Below are positions 1 to 11,200 of a stretch of DNA of 51,995 nt, in pieces. Source of the stretch: Spirochaetales bacterium (GTDB lineage: Bacteria > Spirochaetota > Spirochaetia > SZUA-6 > JAFGRV01); NCBI GenBank assembly GCA_016935735.1, contig JAFGQK010000048.1, forward strand, positions 1 to 51,995, given 5' to 3'. Position 1 is the first letter of the stretch, and each line of letters opens with the position of its first letter. The notes beneath the pieces were generated by a model. It did no database searches, was not told the DNA's origin, and saw only the letters and a list, made by a program, of their open reading frames with translations. Both the position numbers and the translations under genes were made by a program.

Positions 1-199
1 CAAGAATACCGGTTGCATATAGATCGTTAAGAACACATACTTTTACTAAAATATCCGGGAAATGGGTATTCTTTGGAAAAGCAGTGAAAACATGTTTCAC
101 TGCAACTTCTGCTTTTGAATACCTTGGATGTGTTTCCATTATTTTTATAGCTTCTTTTATAATTTTTTTATCAAGGAGGTCTTTCAATTCGTATGCCAT
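1..199 (-). CDS. Hypothetical protein, C-terminus beyond window edge
   Basis: An open frame on the minus strand starts with ATG at 199 and stays open for 66 codons to the window edge, so only the N-terminus is visible (begins MAYELKDLLD). It overlaps the upstream gene by one base (TGATG), which suggests translational coupling and membership of the BREX operon. The visible part is helical and lysine-rich, with no motif I recognise. Its function is unknown. It could be the partner of the HEPN-like protein encoded just upstream, but nothing in the visible residues proves that. Confidence 0.6.
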   Translation of the reverse strand, partial: MAYELKDLLDKKIIKEAIKIMETHPRYSKAEVAVKHVFTAFPKNTHFPDILVKVCVLNDLYATGIL

Positions 200-780
200 C
201 ACCAGTCAAACTCCTTGAATTCTTTTAATTGGTCACCTGGTACTTTACTATTGTGTTTTTCATGATATTTCTTTATAAACCATATCCAGATATTTCTTGT
301 TATTTGCATAAACCTTTTAAGTTTTTCTTTTGTCAAAATGCTGGCAATTTCATCCAGTTTTTTTCTATCCGGATGTTTTAATAGATTTCGATAAAAAACA
401 AATAACTCCTCAAAATCTCTGAAATAATCCGGCCTAGCATTATGCAAACCCCATTTTTTTATCATATCAAATAGTTCGGGAGTTTTACTATCATTTATTT
501 TTTCAAAATTCACAGCAAAAAGGAATGTCAAACTGTTGCCTAAAGCGATAACAATCAAAATCATATCAGAAAGATCAGGATAATCTGTTTTTTTAATTAA
601 GGAGAAGTACTTAGTTTTTGCATCTATCCAAAAAGCCAATTGAATATTAGTAAAAGGTTGATCAATTTGGTCTTCATTATTCAATACTGCCCAATTTTGA
701 TTTTTAATATTAGTAACCGCTGTTGTAGCCGAAGCTACTTTACAGAATCCTATTTTTCCATTATTTGTATTGTCTTCCAT
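199..780 (-). CDS. BREX-operon accessory protein with a HEPN-like RNxxxH motif
   Basis: This 193-aa protein is not recognised by family. It starts three bases after the brxL stop and ends in a TGATG overlap with the next gene, so it belongs to the BREX transcript. Residues 69-95 are hydrophobic and helical. Residues 131-136 read RNLLKH, which fits the Rx4H signature, with Asn after Arg, of HEPN-fold ribonucleases. The rest is rich in Lys, Asp and aromatic residues, and there is no signal peptide. HEPN proteins in defence loci usually act as RNases, often with an antitoxin encoded next door. That role is inferred from a six-residue motif and context only, and the match could be chance. Codon use resembles the rest of the operon. 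Confidence 0.6.
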   Translation of the reverse strand: MEDNTNNGKIGFCKVASATTAVTNIKNQNWAVLNNEDQIDQPFTNIQLAFWIDAKTKYFSLIKKTDYPDLSDMILIVIALGNSLTFLFAVNFEKINDSKTPELFDMIKKWGLHNARPDYFRDFEELFVFYRNLLKHPDRKKLDEIASILTKEKLKRFMQITRNIWIWFIKKYHEKHNSKVPGDQLKEFKEFDW

Positions 781-783
781 TCA

Positions 784-2817
784 TCAATCCTTGACCAATG
801 CCTTCTCTATAACTTCTTTTATGCTACTTACCGGGGTAAGCACTAATTCCTCTTTCATATAATCCGGCAAGTTTTCCGTTTCCTGCAAATTATCTTCAGG
901 TAATATTACTTCTTTTATTCCGGCATCATAAGCTGCACGAACTTTTTGTTGTATTCCTCCAACCGGAAGTACCTTGCCCATAATGGTGATCTCACCGGTC
1001 ATGGCCAGGTCGTTTCTTACCGGTATGTTCTTCAGTGCGGATACAATTCCCGTGACAATCGTTATCCCTGCAGATGGTCCTTCTTTCGGAATACCCATAA
1101 ATGTTGCCAAAACAGCCACATCATAATTGTCCCGCCATTCGCTGTTAATGGCAAGATCACTGTGTCTAGCCTTTATATATTGGGCTGCTGCCTCAATACT
1201 TTCTCTCATGACTCTTTGAATCGAACCTAATGGTACGATCCTTCCGCTTCCTTTTGTGGCCTGCATCTCAAAACGGAGAATACATCCGTGATCTCCTGAA
1301 ACAGCTAAGCCAAGGACTTCACCAACTGAGGGTTTTTCCGGCAGGCTGACTTTCTGGATTCGATCTGCATCCGGAAGTTCCGGTGTAATCTTTTTACCGG
1401 AGGATTGAATATGCACACCAAGTTTTATCCGGTCATATTCTCCCGGAGCAATAAGATGAAGTTGATCTCTCACTCGCTGCCGCAACTCACAGGAGAGCAG
1501 GAGTAATTCCTTCAACTCTTCATCGGAAACATTTCCATCCGGATACAGGAGTTTTAACAACCCTGATAGAATTTTAAATACGGCCCGTTGGTCTCTACCG
1601 GAAATCCCATGTTCGGTTTTTGCCAGGTCAATTAAAGTAAACCGGGAACGAACTTGACCCAGGATATCAATTTTTCTCAGTTCATGCAGAATCTCACAGA
1701 AATAGTCTGTTATAAAACCGTAATCCCTGGAATAACTCTGTGGTGAAAGTTTGGGAACCTCCCAACCGGGCAGGTAAGCATGCAATCGATCCAGAAATGC
1801 AATCACCTGCAAAAAATCCGGGAGAGGTTCGAAAAGATGGTAATACTTCTCATGCGGTAATGTTCCCTGTACGTCAATGTTGCCGACAAAAACAAGACTC
1901 CCGAAAGCAAGTATCTCCTTTTTTCCCCTGCTAAACTTGGCGTCCTGCATATACCCCTGCATAATACTCACAAAAGCTTTGGGATCCGTAAAGTTGGTAT
2001 TTGCAATTTCGTCAAAAACTACCGCATCCCGTGTACCGACTTCTCCGATTTTACCGGAATTTAAATTGATGAATAATTGAGCAGGTGTAGCCTTTCCTCC
2101 CGAAAGTACATGGGCATAATAGGATATGTTCCTGAAAAGATAGGTCTTTCCTGTTTCTCTGGGAGCCAACTCTATCATATTCACATTTGTTTCTATAAGA
2201 GGTATACATCGGCAAAGATAGAGAAGTTTTTGACGTCTGTTCATCTTTACCGAATTCAGCCCGCAGGAATTGATGAGAATATCGATCCATTCCTCAGAAG
2301 TAAATTCTTTTCGTTTCCCGATATATTCATCTGTATTGATAATGCTGATCTGGAAGGGAGTAAATGCCGTTATTTTAAAGGGTCTGATCTTTTTATTGTG
2401 AACTTCCATTTCGTCATAGGTCAGGTCGATTGTTCCCCACATGCCACCGGAAAGCAGCATAGGGTATTGCCTGACAATACTTTCCGGTATATTCACAAAA
2501 CTTTCGTTTATAGCCGAAATTGTAGCCCAGTATTTGTCTTCGGTTTCTACCAGTCGAACTTCCATATTAGCAATAATCGAATGCTGCCGGTTTTCCCGTA
2601 TAAAGTGCCGTATTTTCTCTGCCTCGGCACCATGGACAAAAGTCTCCTTTAGTCTGCGAACGACCTTTTCCATATCCTCGTGAAAGGTTTCCTCCGCACA
2701 ATAATTGTCAATCAGATATTCGAGCACATAACGGGGAAATTCATCTACACCTGTATTAATCGTATGTTCTTTATTTACAACTTTTCCGCTGAATATTGTT
2801 TTTAACTTATCGTTCAT
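784..2817 (-). CDS. brxL: BREX Lon-like AAA+ protein BrxL
   Basis: This 677-aa protein matches BrxL of type 1 and type 4 BREX in length and layout. A long N-terminal region is followed by an AAA+ ATPase with a P-loop variant PRETGKTYL near residue 220. The C-terminal Lon-type domain carries the Ser site in EGPSAG (about 580) and the Lys site in [10 protein letters not shown] (about 624), preceded by the Lon-like [16 protein letters not shown]. Both catalytic dyad positions are therefore present. In studied BREX systems BrxL is needed for phage exclusion; some homologues form DNA-binding hexamer rings. It is the last core gene of the cluster, 11 bases after the methylase, with an AGAAGGAA ribosome site. 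The identification is firm. Confidence 0.9.
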   Translation of the reverse strand: MNDKLKTIFSGKVVNKEHTINTGVDEFPRYVLEYLIDNYCAEETFHEDMEKVVRRLKETFVHGAEAEKIRHFIRENRQHSIIANMEVRLVETEDKYWATISAINESFVNIPESIVRQYPMLLSGGMWGTIDLTYDEMEVHNKKIRPFKITAFTPFQISIINTDEYIGKRKEFTSEEWIDILINSCGLNSVKMNRRQKLLYLCRCIPLIETNVNMIELAPRETGKTYLFRNISYYAHVLSGGKATPAQLFINLNSGKIGEVGTRDAVVFDEIANTNFTDPKAFVSIMQGYMQDAKFSRGKKEILAFGSLVFVGNIDVQGTLPHEKYYHLFEPLPDFLQVIAFLDRLHAYLPGWEVPKLSPQSYSRDYGFITDYFCEILHELRKIDILGQVRSRFTLIDLAKTEHGISGRDQRAVFKILSGLLKLLYPDGNVSDEELKELLLLSCELRQRVRDQLHLIAPGEYDRIKLGVHIQSSGKKITPELPDADRIQKVSLPEKPSVGEVLGLAVSGDHGCILRFEMQATKGSGRIVPLGSIQRVMRESIEAAAQYIKARHSDLAINSEWRDNYDVAVLATFMGIPKEGPSAGITIVTGIVSALKNIPVRNDLAMTGEITIMGKVLPVGGIQQKVRAAYDAGIKEVILPEDNLQETENLPDYMKEELVLTPVSSIKEVIEKALVKD

Positions 2818-2828
2818 AGTATTTCCTT

Positions 2829-5345
2829 CTATTTTTTACCATTTGTACCGGAACGTATTACCATTCTAACGCACACCTGATAATCCTCTTCAACTCCTAT
2901 TTGGAGGTCTTCCGGAAGATTACTCGGATTAAGTCCGCCCTTTTCATATAATAATTTACCCTCTTCGAACAATCCGGAACGTTTGCAATTTCGTATCCAT
3001 TCGGCCAGTGTCGCATCATTCGGCCGGTCTTTTTCAGATACTGCTACTCCCTGCTCAAGCATAGACAGATATTTTTTCACTTTCCGGTTAGTGCCTTTGG
3101 CACGGATTTGTGCCTTTAGTTCTTCTTCCTCTTTTGTTACCGGCAGACGGTAGGTCCCTGTTTCGGTTTTGTAAAAATAATCGAGTAACCAGTCGCTTAA
3201 TGATCGCCTCGGTTTGTCCATGACCGTATAAATATAGAATTCGAATAAATCACTGTAATGGACACCTTCGTGTCCAGGATTCTCGGAAAGCCATTTTTTC
3301 ATAAACTTGCTTATATCCCTGAAAGCATTATCTTCCTTGACTGTTTCCGCTTTGTCAATAACAGTAAGTTCTGATTCCTTCAAATACCACCGGCTTCTAT
3401 TGGCGTTGTGTTCTTTGATTTCCTCTGCTACGATTTTCAGGATTTCCTCAAAATTATGGGCTTCCATCTGACCTGCCCTGACCATCCGGCTTACCACTTC
3501 ATCATAAATTCTGTCTATAGGTGAACCAGGACTTTCCGTCAAATAATCACGGATAATGGTTATGATTTTTTCTCTGAAGGTTACCTGGTTTTCGTCACCA
3601 GTTATTGTTAAAGTAGATGTTATTTCACCAGGTTTGGGTTTTCTGAAGTTGATGACGAGGTCTCGTTTTATTACTTTATCAGCTGTTTTTTGATTATATG
3701 ATTTCTGTCCAGTATCTATAAAAAGAGCTGAATCTGTTTTTTCAATAATAAAGCCAGCTTTTGCCATTATATCCTGGATTAATGACCATGTACCTTCAGA
3801 TGTGTCGTGATAGCAAAGAGAAATACATCTACCTGGTTTTAAGACTCGAAGACATTCTGATAATGCTTGTTCCATCATATTTGCCCAATCTATTTCTGTT
3901 TTCCCCCGAATTTCATTTACAATTATTTCTTCATGATGCCAATGAGTATCATAACCAAGCCACGCTTCCCATACAAAATTCAGTTCACCATATTGTTCTG
4001 TTCCTGCATAAGGTGGATCAGTAAAGATATAGTCTATAGAATTACTTTTTATGTTCATCTTACACGCATTCTCGGTTGAAACATATATTTTAGGCAAAGT
4101 TATTTTTAATAATTGGTTCCACCCAGAATTTAGTAACTTAAATTTATTCTCAAAAGTTCTCCAACTGTTTGTGCATCGATAAATTTGTGGAATATAGTAT
4201 GTACCTTTCAGGAACCCTAATCTATCTCGATTTGTTGTCATTCTGCTTAAATTAAGAAGTATAGAAGTCCAGCAAAAAGTTATAGCATCAATGATGAACT
4301 TATTTTCAAACATTTGTAGTTTGTTTTTTATAATACCTAATGCCCATAAATTCCGCTTTGTAAAAAGTTCATCTACAGTTCGGAAATTACTAGTCCCAGC
4401 ACGCCATTTCACTCCCCAACACTCTTGGGCATCCGGAGCATGCATCATCCTATCAGTCGGATACCAATAAGGTATCTTTTTTTCATCAATATCCTTTAAC
4501 TTTGTAAAATCATATTTCTTGAAAAACTCTTGCTTCTTTTTATCATCATCATTATGTCTTCGTTGGTCCTTAGCAGGTTTACATCCGTTTTTACAAATAT
4601 AACAAATCATTACTGGAATAGCCCCGAACTTTTCACTCCGGGTACTAATTTCCTCAACTATTCCTTTTTTATAACAATAAGGACATACTGTTATTTTCTT
4701 TGGTTTACCAGCTTTAGTTTTACCCTGTTCTTCAATACAGTCAAACAAAGGAATCTTTTCCAAACAGCGGGTACATTGAAAAACCTGGGAATAAACTGTA
4801 TAAGCGGTTGTAGCCTTCCCCCCACACCTGTCGCATCTTGTTTCATAAAGCCAGTCAATTTCCGGTTTAACCTTTCTCTTTAATTCTTCAAACGCCTTTT
4901 GAAGTTCATCCGTATCAACCGGAGTACAGTAATTTTTAGTAATAAAAGTTGCTGCAGGACTCCTATCTATGGCGATTGCTTTTCGTCCTTCCATAAGAGC
5001 AGCCAGGGCAGTGCCACCGGATCCACAGAAAGGATCCAGCACGAGATCGCCTGCTTTTGTGTAATGAAGTATGTATTGTCTAATGGCATCATGAGGTTTT
5101 TTCGACCAGTAGGTATGCATGTTATAAATAGCCGTTGCCTTTGTCGTTTCTATGGGTTTATCAAAAGGGGGGATATCGTAATCATCATTTTCAGGATCAT
5201 AGGGGTTTTCCTTCAGATGTTCCTCGACGAATTTCTTTAAATTCGGGTTCGGCTGATCCCCGGAATAATATCCTTTCGGCATTTGAGGTATTTCTTTTTT
5301 AAAAAGTTCCTGTTGGTCAGGATTGCCCTTATGTTGCATTGCCAT
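2829..5345 (-). CDS. BREX DNA methyltransferase, zinc-ribbon adenine-methylase type (PglX role)
   Basis: This 838-aa protein has a SAM-binding motif DPFCGSGGT near residue 104, preceded by [16 protein letters not shown], and a catalytic motif TDPPYAG near 441. Between them lie several CxxC pairs ([26 protein letters not shown]), indicating zinc ribbons. This resembles the COG1743/DUF1156 adenine-specific methylases used as PglXI in type 3 BREX, not the classical PglX of type 1. The C-terminal 250 residues are helical and may provide DNA recognition. It lies between pglZ and brxL with 3- and 11-base gaps, so it is presumably the self-marking methylase of the system. The start could be Met1 or Met3. 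The exact BREX subfamily is an inference. Confidence 0.8.
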   Translation of the reverse strand: MAMQHKGNPDQQELFKKEIPQMPKGYYSGDQPNPNLKKFVEEHLKENPYDPENDDYDIPPFDKPIETTKATAIYNMHTYWSKKPHDAIRQYILHYTKAGDLVLDPFCGSGGTALAALMEGRKAIAIDRSPAATFITKNYCTPVDTDELQKAFEELKRKVKPEIDWLYETRCDRCGGKATTAYTVYSQVFQCTRCLEKIPLFDCIEEQGKTKAGKPKKITVCPYCYKKGIVEEISTRSEKFGAIPVMICYICKNGCKPAKDQRRHNDDDKKKQEFFKKYDFTKLKDIDEKKIPYWYPTDRMMHAPDAQECWGVKWRAGTSNFRTVDELFTKRNLWALGIIKNKLQMFENKFIIDAITFCWTSILLNLSRMTTNRDRLGFLKGTYYIPQIYRCTNSWRTFENKFKLLNSGWNQLLKITLPKIYVSTENACKMNIKSNSIDYIFTDPPYAGTEQYGELNFVWEAWLGYDTHWHHEEIIVNEIRGKTEIDWANMMEQALSECLRVLKPGRCISLCYHDTSEGTWSLIQDIMAKAGFIIEKTDSALFIDTGQKSYNQKTADKVIKRDLVINFRKPKPGEITSTLTITGDENQVTFREKIITIIRDYLTESPGSPIDRIYDEVVSRMVRAGQMEAHNFEEILKIVAEEIKEHNANRSRWYLKESELTVIDKAETVKEDNAFRDISKFMKKWLSENPGHEGVHYSDLFEFYIYTVMDKPRRSLSDWLLDYFYKTETGTYRLPVTKEEEELKAQIRAKGTNRKVKKYLSMLEQGVAVSEKDRPNDATLAEWIRNCKRSGLFEEGKLLYEKGGLNPSNLPEDLQIGVEEDYQVCVRMVIRSGTNGKK

Positions 5346-5348
5346 ACC

Positions 5349-8258
5349 TTACCTCATGGTTTTCGGTTTTAAGCCAAGGATATTTCCCAATCTGGATGAT
5401 ATTCCTCTGCGTTGCAGCCGTTCGGGATTTATTCGAATATTAAATCGTATGGTCTGCGATTTTCTGAACGATTTCCCATTCAGTTTATAATGGATACTCA
5501 TCGTAAGATTTCTTTCGATCTTTTCACTTTTTCGTTCTTCATCTGATAAATCTTCCGGTTCCGGCTTTATTTTATATGATATATTGATTCCTTTTTCAGA
5601 TATATAAAGGATATGGGGATCCAATACTTTTTGGTTCATTCCTGATCCCCAGTGACCTTCGACGGTAATTCTAATGTCCTTATCAATACTCTTACCTAAA
5701 CAGGAGATATGCATTCTGTATTCTGCCTGTTCTCCTTCAAGGATTTCTGACGGCCCCTCGATTCTGCTTAATGAAAAAATCCCTTCTTCTCCGGATTTTA
5801 CCTGCATGACAACCATTGGAACCATCATTTCCTGGAGGGAGATACCACCGTGACTGTATGCGTCCGGATTATAATGATATGGCTTTGGTCTTTTTAATGA
5901 ATACCCCGTCTTCGGAAAAATGATGGAAGCATATTCTTTTTTAATACTTTGACTCCGGTTTTTATTAAATCTTGTATCCTTTATGGGCATTCTTAAATCC
6001 TTGATGGATATCTCTATCACATTGTTTCTGACCTTTCCGGGTACATGAAGCATAGAGAGGGGATATCGTAAATAGGCATTCAAATAAGAACAGTCCCTCG
6101 GGTCGTTCAACCAGTCTTCATCAAGCCAGAGGGCTTCGCGGTGAACCCTGGTGAAACCATGGTCTGCAGTGACAAATAATTTAGTACCGGGATCTATTTT
6201 TCTGATAATAGCCATCACTTCCGTATCGATTATGTTCTTGATTATCTGCTGGTAAATAATAGACAAAGGACGATCCGGTACTTTTCGTCCGTCCGGAAGA
6301 GTTTTAATGTTTCGATGATGGAGTTCGGAATCACAAAGTTCGAAAATATAAACATCAAGATTGCCGGACCGATAGCGAACAGTTTCTCCTGTTCCCATAC
6401 CTTCGGGATTAATGACATCGACAGGATCTTTAAGGGAGAATAATCGTTTTAAACTTTTCGCAAGTAATTCGTTTTCTCCGCTTGATTGATTAAAGCTGTC
6501 GGCAAAAGTCCCTGCGCTGATCGCTTTCCTGGTAATGTGTGTTTCCGTTGGTAATAAGGATGAGCCCTGGTATTCTTTGATAATGTCCACCCTGTCTTCC
6601 AGCATTGGTTTAAGGAGTTCATCCCATATTTCGTACCGCATTCCGTCGAATATAAATAAGACTGCTTTTTCGTTATGGGGATCCCAATAAGGTTTAAGGC
6701 ATCTTTCAAGAAACCTGCTAGTTAAAATCACTTCCGTATCGTTTTTTACCCAGAAAGGATACCTTCTCTCCACGGTTTTCTGAAATGCTTTGTTGATATC
6801 ATCGATTTTATCGGCAACTTGATTACAAATAGAATGAATAGAGGTTTTAATGTCATTAAGGGTGTTTTCGAATATCGATGGTAAATCTTTCCCGTCCCTT
6901 GGAAGAAAATTCCCGCTGTATATAAGACGCTCCAAAATGGAAAGATAATATTCAATACGGTTCAGGTTCTTCTTATTCCAGGTATTCCAGAAGTATTTGA
7001 AAGTTAATTTTTTGGTTTCCGCAACTTTTACGTATCTTAATGCTTCATCCAGTTGTTTTAATATGGGTTTGAGTTTCGAACTCAAACCATATGCGTCTTT
7101 CAAATTTTTCCATGCTTCGGATTTCCGTGTATTAATAAACCTGGGGGATTGTTCCGTGTCCGAAAAAAGTATTTGAGAAATCGGTTTATGAATAGCATCG
7201 GATGCAGTAGGAGATAGCATGTCTTTCAAAGCAAAAAGCAAAGCAAGACTGCGAATTAATACCGAGTAGTTTTCGTTCTGAATGATCTTAAAATAATTGG
7301 CCGGGTTCATTATTTTTATTTGATCCAGCATAATCAGATGAATGGCATCCCTGGTTAGTGACTGTTCTATGTTGAAAATATCATTGTCCGCTTTTAGTGG
7401 ATCCAGTTCGATAAGTTTTTCAGCAGCTTCCGTTATTATCTCAGTATCAATTTTGTTAAAAACACCAAACCCGGGATCGATGTTGGCTAAAAGAAGATGC
7501 CAAGGTTTGATATGCTGTGAGAGAATAACGGACAGATAAAAAACACGAACGACTGTTTCGGCATCATGATCGGCAAACCAGCAGAAAGGAGCCTGTGCTT
7601 TTTTTAATTCTTCGAGTATCGGTTTTGTTATCTCAGGAGTTAAATCGGTAAGCTGCTGTAAAGAACCGTGTCCTAATAAACCGATTTTCCAGTAATCGGA
7701 AGAATCCAGTCGTTTAAAAGCAGATTCGGGAATATTTAATAAAGCAAAAGCAATAATTGTTTTCAGGTCATTGTCGGTAAATCTTCTTTTATCGATGCTT
7801 CGTAAGTTTTCATGTGCCCTGAAAATATTTTCCAATTTAGCGATTATCAATCGTGAAAACTGTGGATCATTAACAGCCTCCGGCCAGTAAGGATCTCCTG
7901 TTTTTTCTTTTAAAAATTGTCTTAAGTCAAGATCAAAACGAGATTCATCTTCGGTTTCAGCCAGAAAATCAGGATAAAAAGGAGGTGGCGCCTTCGTATG
8001 GGAAGCCCGTATTTTTCTTCTTATCGGTGCCCTGTCCACAACAAGGATCTTTGTTATATCCGTATCACTTAAGGCATTTTCATATAATTCCCGGAACACA
8101 AGATTCGTGGATGCAACAATAACTGTAAAATTATTTTCCGTGGCAAATCGGTGGAGATTTCCATCAGTTTCAGGCAGCAATCTTAAAGAATCCTTTACCA
8201 GTATTCGACACTTGTCTTTTACCGATTCCAGTTTTAAAAGAAGCCATTCTGTAATCAT
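5349..8258 (-). CDS. pglZ: BREX alkaline-phosphatase-superfamily protein PglZ
   Basis: This 969-aa protein has the alkaline phosphatase-like PglZ domain in its second half: LFIFDGMRYE near residue 534 (metal-binding Asp), a conserved Thr region SSLLPTETHIT shortly after, and TADHGFTRV near 696 (metal-binding Asp-His). The first 500 residues are helical with no recognised catalytic motif. A beta-rich C-terminal tail of about 170 residues follows the PglZ domain. PglZ is the hallmark of all BREX systems and likely acts as a metal-dependent nuclease or phosphodiesterase in the defence complex. It follows the large ATPase by 9 bases, with a GGGGA ribosome site. The identification is firm. Confidence 0.92.
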   Translation of the reverse strand: MITEWLLLKLESVKDKCRILVKDSLRLLPETDGNLHRFATENNFTVIVASTNLVFRELYENALSDTDITKILVVDRAPIRRKIRASHTKAPPPFYPDFLAETEDESRFDLDLRQFLKEKTGDPYWPEAVNDPQFSRLIIAKLENIFRAHENLRSIDKRRFTDNDLKTIIAFALLNIPESAFKRLDSSDYWKIGLLGHGSLQQLTDLTPEITKPILEELKKAQAPFCWFADHDAETVVRVFYLSVILSQHIKPWHLLLANIDPGFGVFNKIDTEIITEAAEKLIELDPLKADNDIFNIEQSLTRDAIHLIMLDQIKIMNPANYFKIIQNENYSVLIRSLALLFALKDMLSPTASDAIHKPISQILFSDTEQSPRFINTRKSEAWKNLKDAYGLSSKLKPILKQLDEALRYVKVAETKKLTFKYFWNTWNKKNLNRIEYYLSILERLIYSGNFLPRDGKDLPSIFENTLNDIKTSIHSICNQVADKIDDINKAFQKTVERRYPFWVKNDTEVILTSRFLERCLKPYWDPHNEKAVLFIFDGMRYEIWDELLKPMLEDRVDIIKEYQGSSLLPTETHITRKAISAGTFADSFNQSSGENELLAKSLKRLFSLKDPVDVINPEGMGTGETVRYRSGNLDVYIFELCDSELHHRNIKTLPDGRKVPDRPLSIIYQQIIKNIIDTEVMAIIRKIDPGTKLFVTADHGFTRVHREALWLDEDWLNDPRDCSYLNAYLRYPLSMLHVPGKVRNNVIEISIKDLRMPIKDTRFNKNRSQSIKKEYASIIFPKTGYSLKRPKPYHYNPDAYSHGGISLQEMMVPMVVMQVKSGEEGIFSLSRIEGPSEILEGEQAEYRMHISCLGKSIDKDIRITVEGHWGSGMNQKVLDPHILYISEKGINISYKIKPEPEDLSDEERKSEKIERNLTMSIHYKLNGKSFRKSQTIRFNIRINPERLQRRGISSRLGNILGLKPKTMR

Positions 8259-8267
8259 GCTTTCCCC

Positions 8268-11200
8268 TTACTCGATCCTGATCATAGAAAGTGAATCATC
8301 TCCGCCATCTATAGTTTTAATATTTTCTTTAAGGAAATCTTCAAACTCGGAGACAATAATAGGTATTTGTTTTGACTCGATGGTACTCAAGCTGGGTTTA
8401 AAATCACTCAGCTTCACTTGTTTGACGATTATTCTCTTCAGATATTTATTGATGATATTAATAGTGTCAGGAGTATCAATTACTTTGTTGATTATAAAAT
8501 CCTTTAATTCATCCGGTTTAGAACATGCAAGAATAGATTTGATTACCGACTCGGATTGTCCCTGCTTCAGTTTTTCTCTGATTACCGGATTCATAAATAC
8601 GTTAATTTTTTCATTCAGTGAATTATCAAAAAGAATAGTGGCTTTGTTTTTTATTTCTTCCGTTTGAGTGATTAATTCGGATGATTTTATTAAAGACAAT
8701 CCACATTCGTGAAACGGATTGAACCTGAGTTGGTCCTTTACGGAAGAATGAGAAGGAGTTGTACAGGAAAAAAGAGTAGCCTTTAATTCAGACAGTTTCT
8801 TTTTTAGGTGATCAGAAATCTCCGGTTTTAAAGCGGAGATATTTTCAAGGCTGCTTAAGGCACGCATTTCTTTGCTATCAATTGTTTCATCGATTGATTT
8901 TTGACATTCCGAAACTCTGGTTGTTACCATATCATGAACCGATGAATATATAAGTGAATACTCTTCTATCAGATTGGATAAAACAGCATTATCTCCACTT
9001 TGTTTCGGAAATGTGCCGATAAACTCTGTTTTTAGTTTTACCTCCGAATCGATGTAAGCCTGAAGATTATTTATAATCTTCTCTGTTTTTTGTAGATTTT
9101 TCCGGACAGAATCAAAATCCGGATTATCCGGCAGATCGAGTTTGGAATATTCGAAAGCGGTCTTAATTTCTCTCTCATATTCCAGGAAGTTTTTTAAGTC
9201 ATCATAGTTTTTTAACCTGATTTGAAAATCATCAATATCCTTTTGATCCGTGGAATTGGTCTCATATGCTTTATAATCGAATATTTCCTTTAAAGAATAA
9301 AGCAGTCTGTCAATATCATCACCGGCGTGTATTTCTGTATTAAACAATCGTACTAATTGATCCAATTCCTTCCCGTATGGGTTTGGTTTTTTAATATAAT
9401 CGAACAGAGCTTTTGCTTTTAAGCAGATTCGATTACTTATTTCTCTTTCTTTTTCAAATAACACATGTAATTTCTGTCTGTATTTTGAAATAACAGCATC
9501 TTCATGGGTTTGAGGTACTTCGGTTCTCAGCAGTTTTTCAGCGAAAGGTTTTAATATCTCCCAGTTTTCAGGTCTTACCATCTTCTGGATTTCAAGCATC
9601 GAATCAAGTATTTTTGCGGAAAAATCCGTATCCGAAATGTTACCGTAATCAATAGTATTATAAGATAGACCGGATTTCGCACTTAACGTTACTTTTATTT
9701 TTCCTTCTTTAACAAGACAAAGTACATATAATTGAACCATTCTACGTGACAAACCATAATCTTTCTGTCCTCCACCTGTACCCATAAAGTTTTTATAGAG
9801 GGTTTCCATACGCATAATCTGCGTATCGCTTTCCAGCTTATCATCGATGAAATACCAGATCGCATCCGCGAAAGCATTATCCGTTATATCAAGCTTTCGC
9901 TCATTGGAACGCTTTATTATATCAAGTCCGAATCCGAAGTTCTGTGCCGCGCTTATGTTCTGATTAGGTTTGGTACCCTTTGGAATATTTCCCGTTCTAA
10001 CGATGCCATTGATTACTTTTACCGCTTCCTCGTTACGAAAAATAAACGGACGCTCGAATTTTATCGAATCGGAAAGATAAGCCGCTGAAAGTACTTGTTC
10101 AATAAGAGGAGTTAATATCGCAGGTAACTCACCGGCAATATGAAACTCCATTTGTGAAAAATGTAAGGAATCCATTCTTCCCCGATTATAGCATAACTCA
10201 ATTATTTTAATTATTTTACCAAGTTCGGTTTGCAGAGTATTCGAAACCCAATTTATTACTGCTACCGCATCTTCAGAATCGTTTCCATGCCAATCGGAGA
10301 CAAGTTTTTTATATGCTGCGAAATCTATTAATCTTTCGTTTTCCTCTCTTGTTAATTCATCCGGTACCCAGACGATGATTCTTGGATCTTTTCGTCTCTC
10401 GATTAAGCTTCTGATATTATCTGCAGACAAGGATTGTATCCCAATATAAACCGAAAAATCATTATCAGTTTGATCACTTTCGATTGCCGGTATGGATTGA
10501 TTCTTATTTATTAATTGTCTGAAATCTCTCATCCCAATTATCCCGGAAACTGCACGGCCATTCCAGGTAACGGATATTGTATGATCCTTATTTATAGATA
10601 CGGATGACTTCTCCGGGGAAACTGAAGCAATATCTCTGAAAATCGATTTGATCCCGTTGGAGAGGTCAATGATCATTTGTCTCGTACGAACCGGCCATTC
10701 ATTCATTGCCAGAAGATGATACCATGCTTCCTTTAATAAAACTTCGTGAGTCTCAACTTCGTCTCTGGCTTTTCTGAATTCGTCCCTCGGGTCCACACCT
10801 GTAAACACCGGATCAAATCTGTAAAAAGGTCTGTTCTCTTCGTCAAATGACTGCACGATTTGACGTAATTCTTTCTTTAAATTATCAGCAAGGGTCTCGT
10901 AATGTTGGATGTTTTCATCGGCATTAGCTTCTGAATCACGTTCGATCAAAACAGAATTGGAAATTTCCTCCGGACTTATCCCTTTTTGCCTGATTTTTGA
11001 GACGTGATACAAAAAGAGTGTCTGTATTATTTTAATCGCTTTATCCTGATAATGTTTTAGCAGTCCTTTGGTAAGACCTTCGATCTGCCTTTTACAGGAT
11101 TCATAAGCACGATACTCAATTTCTTTTTTTGTTTTTATAGCGACCAAACCGGCATGAACACCGCTTGGATCTTCCTCGTATTTGACCGTTTCGTCAAATA

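Noticed and set aside
2077-2652. A 191-codon plus-strand frame inside brxL
   Set aside because: It is antisense to a clearly coding region with intact Lon-like and ATPase motifs, and has no ribosome site.
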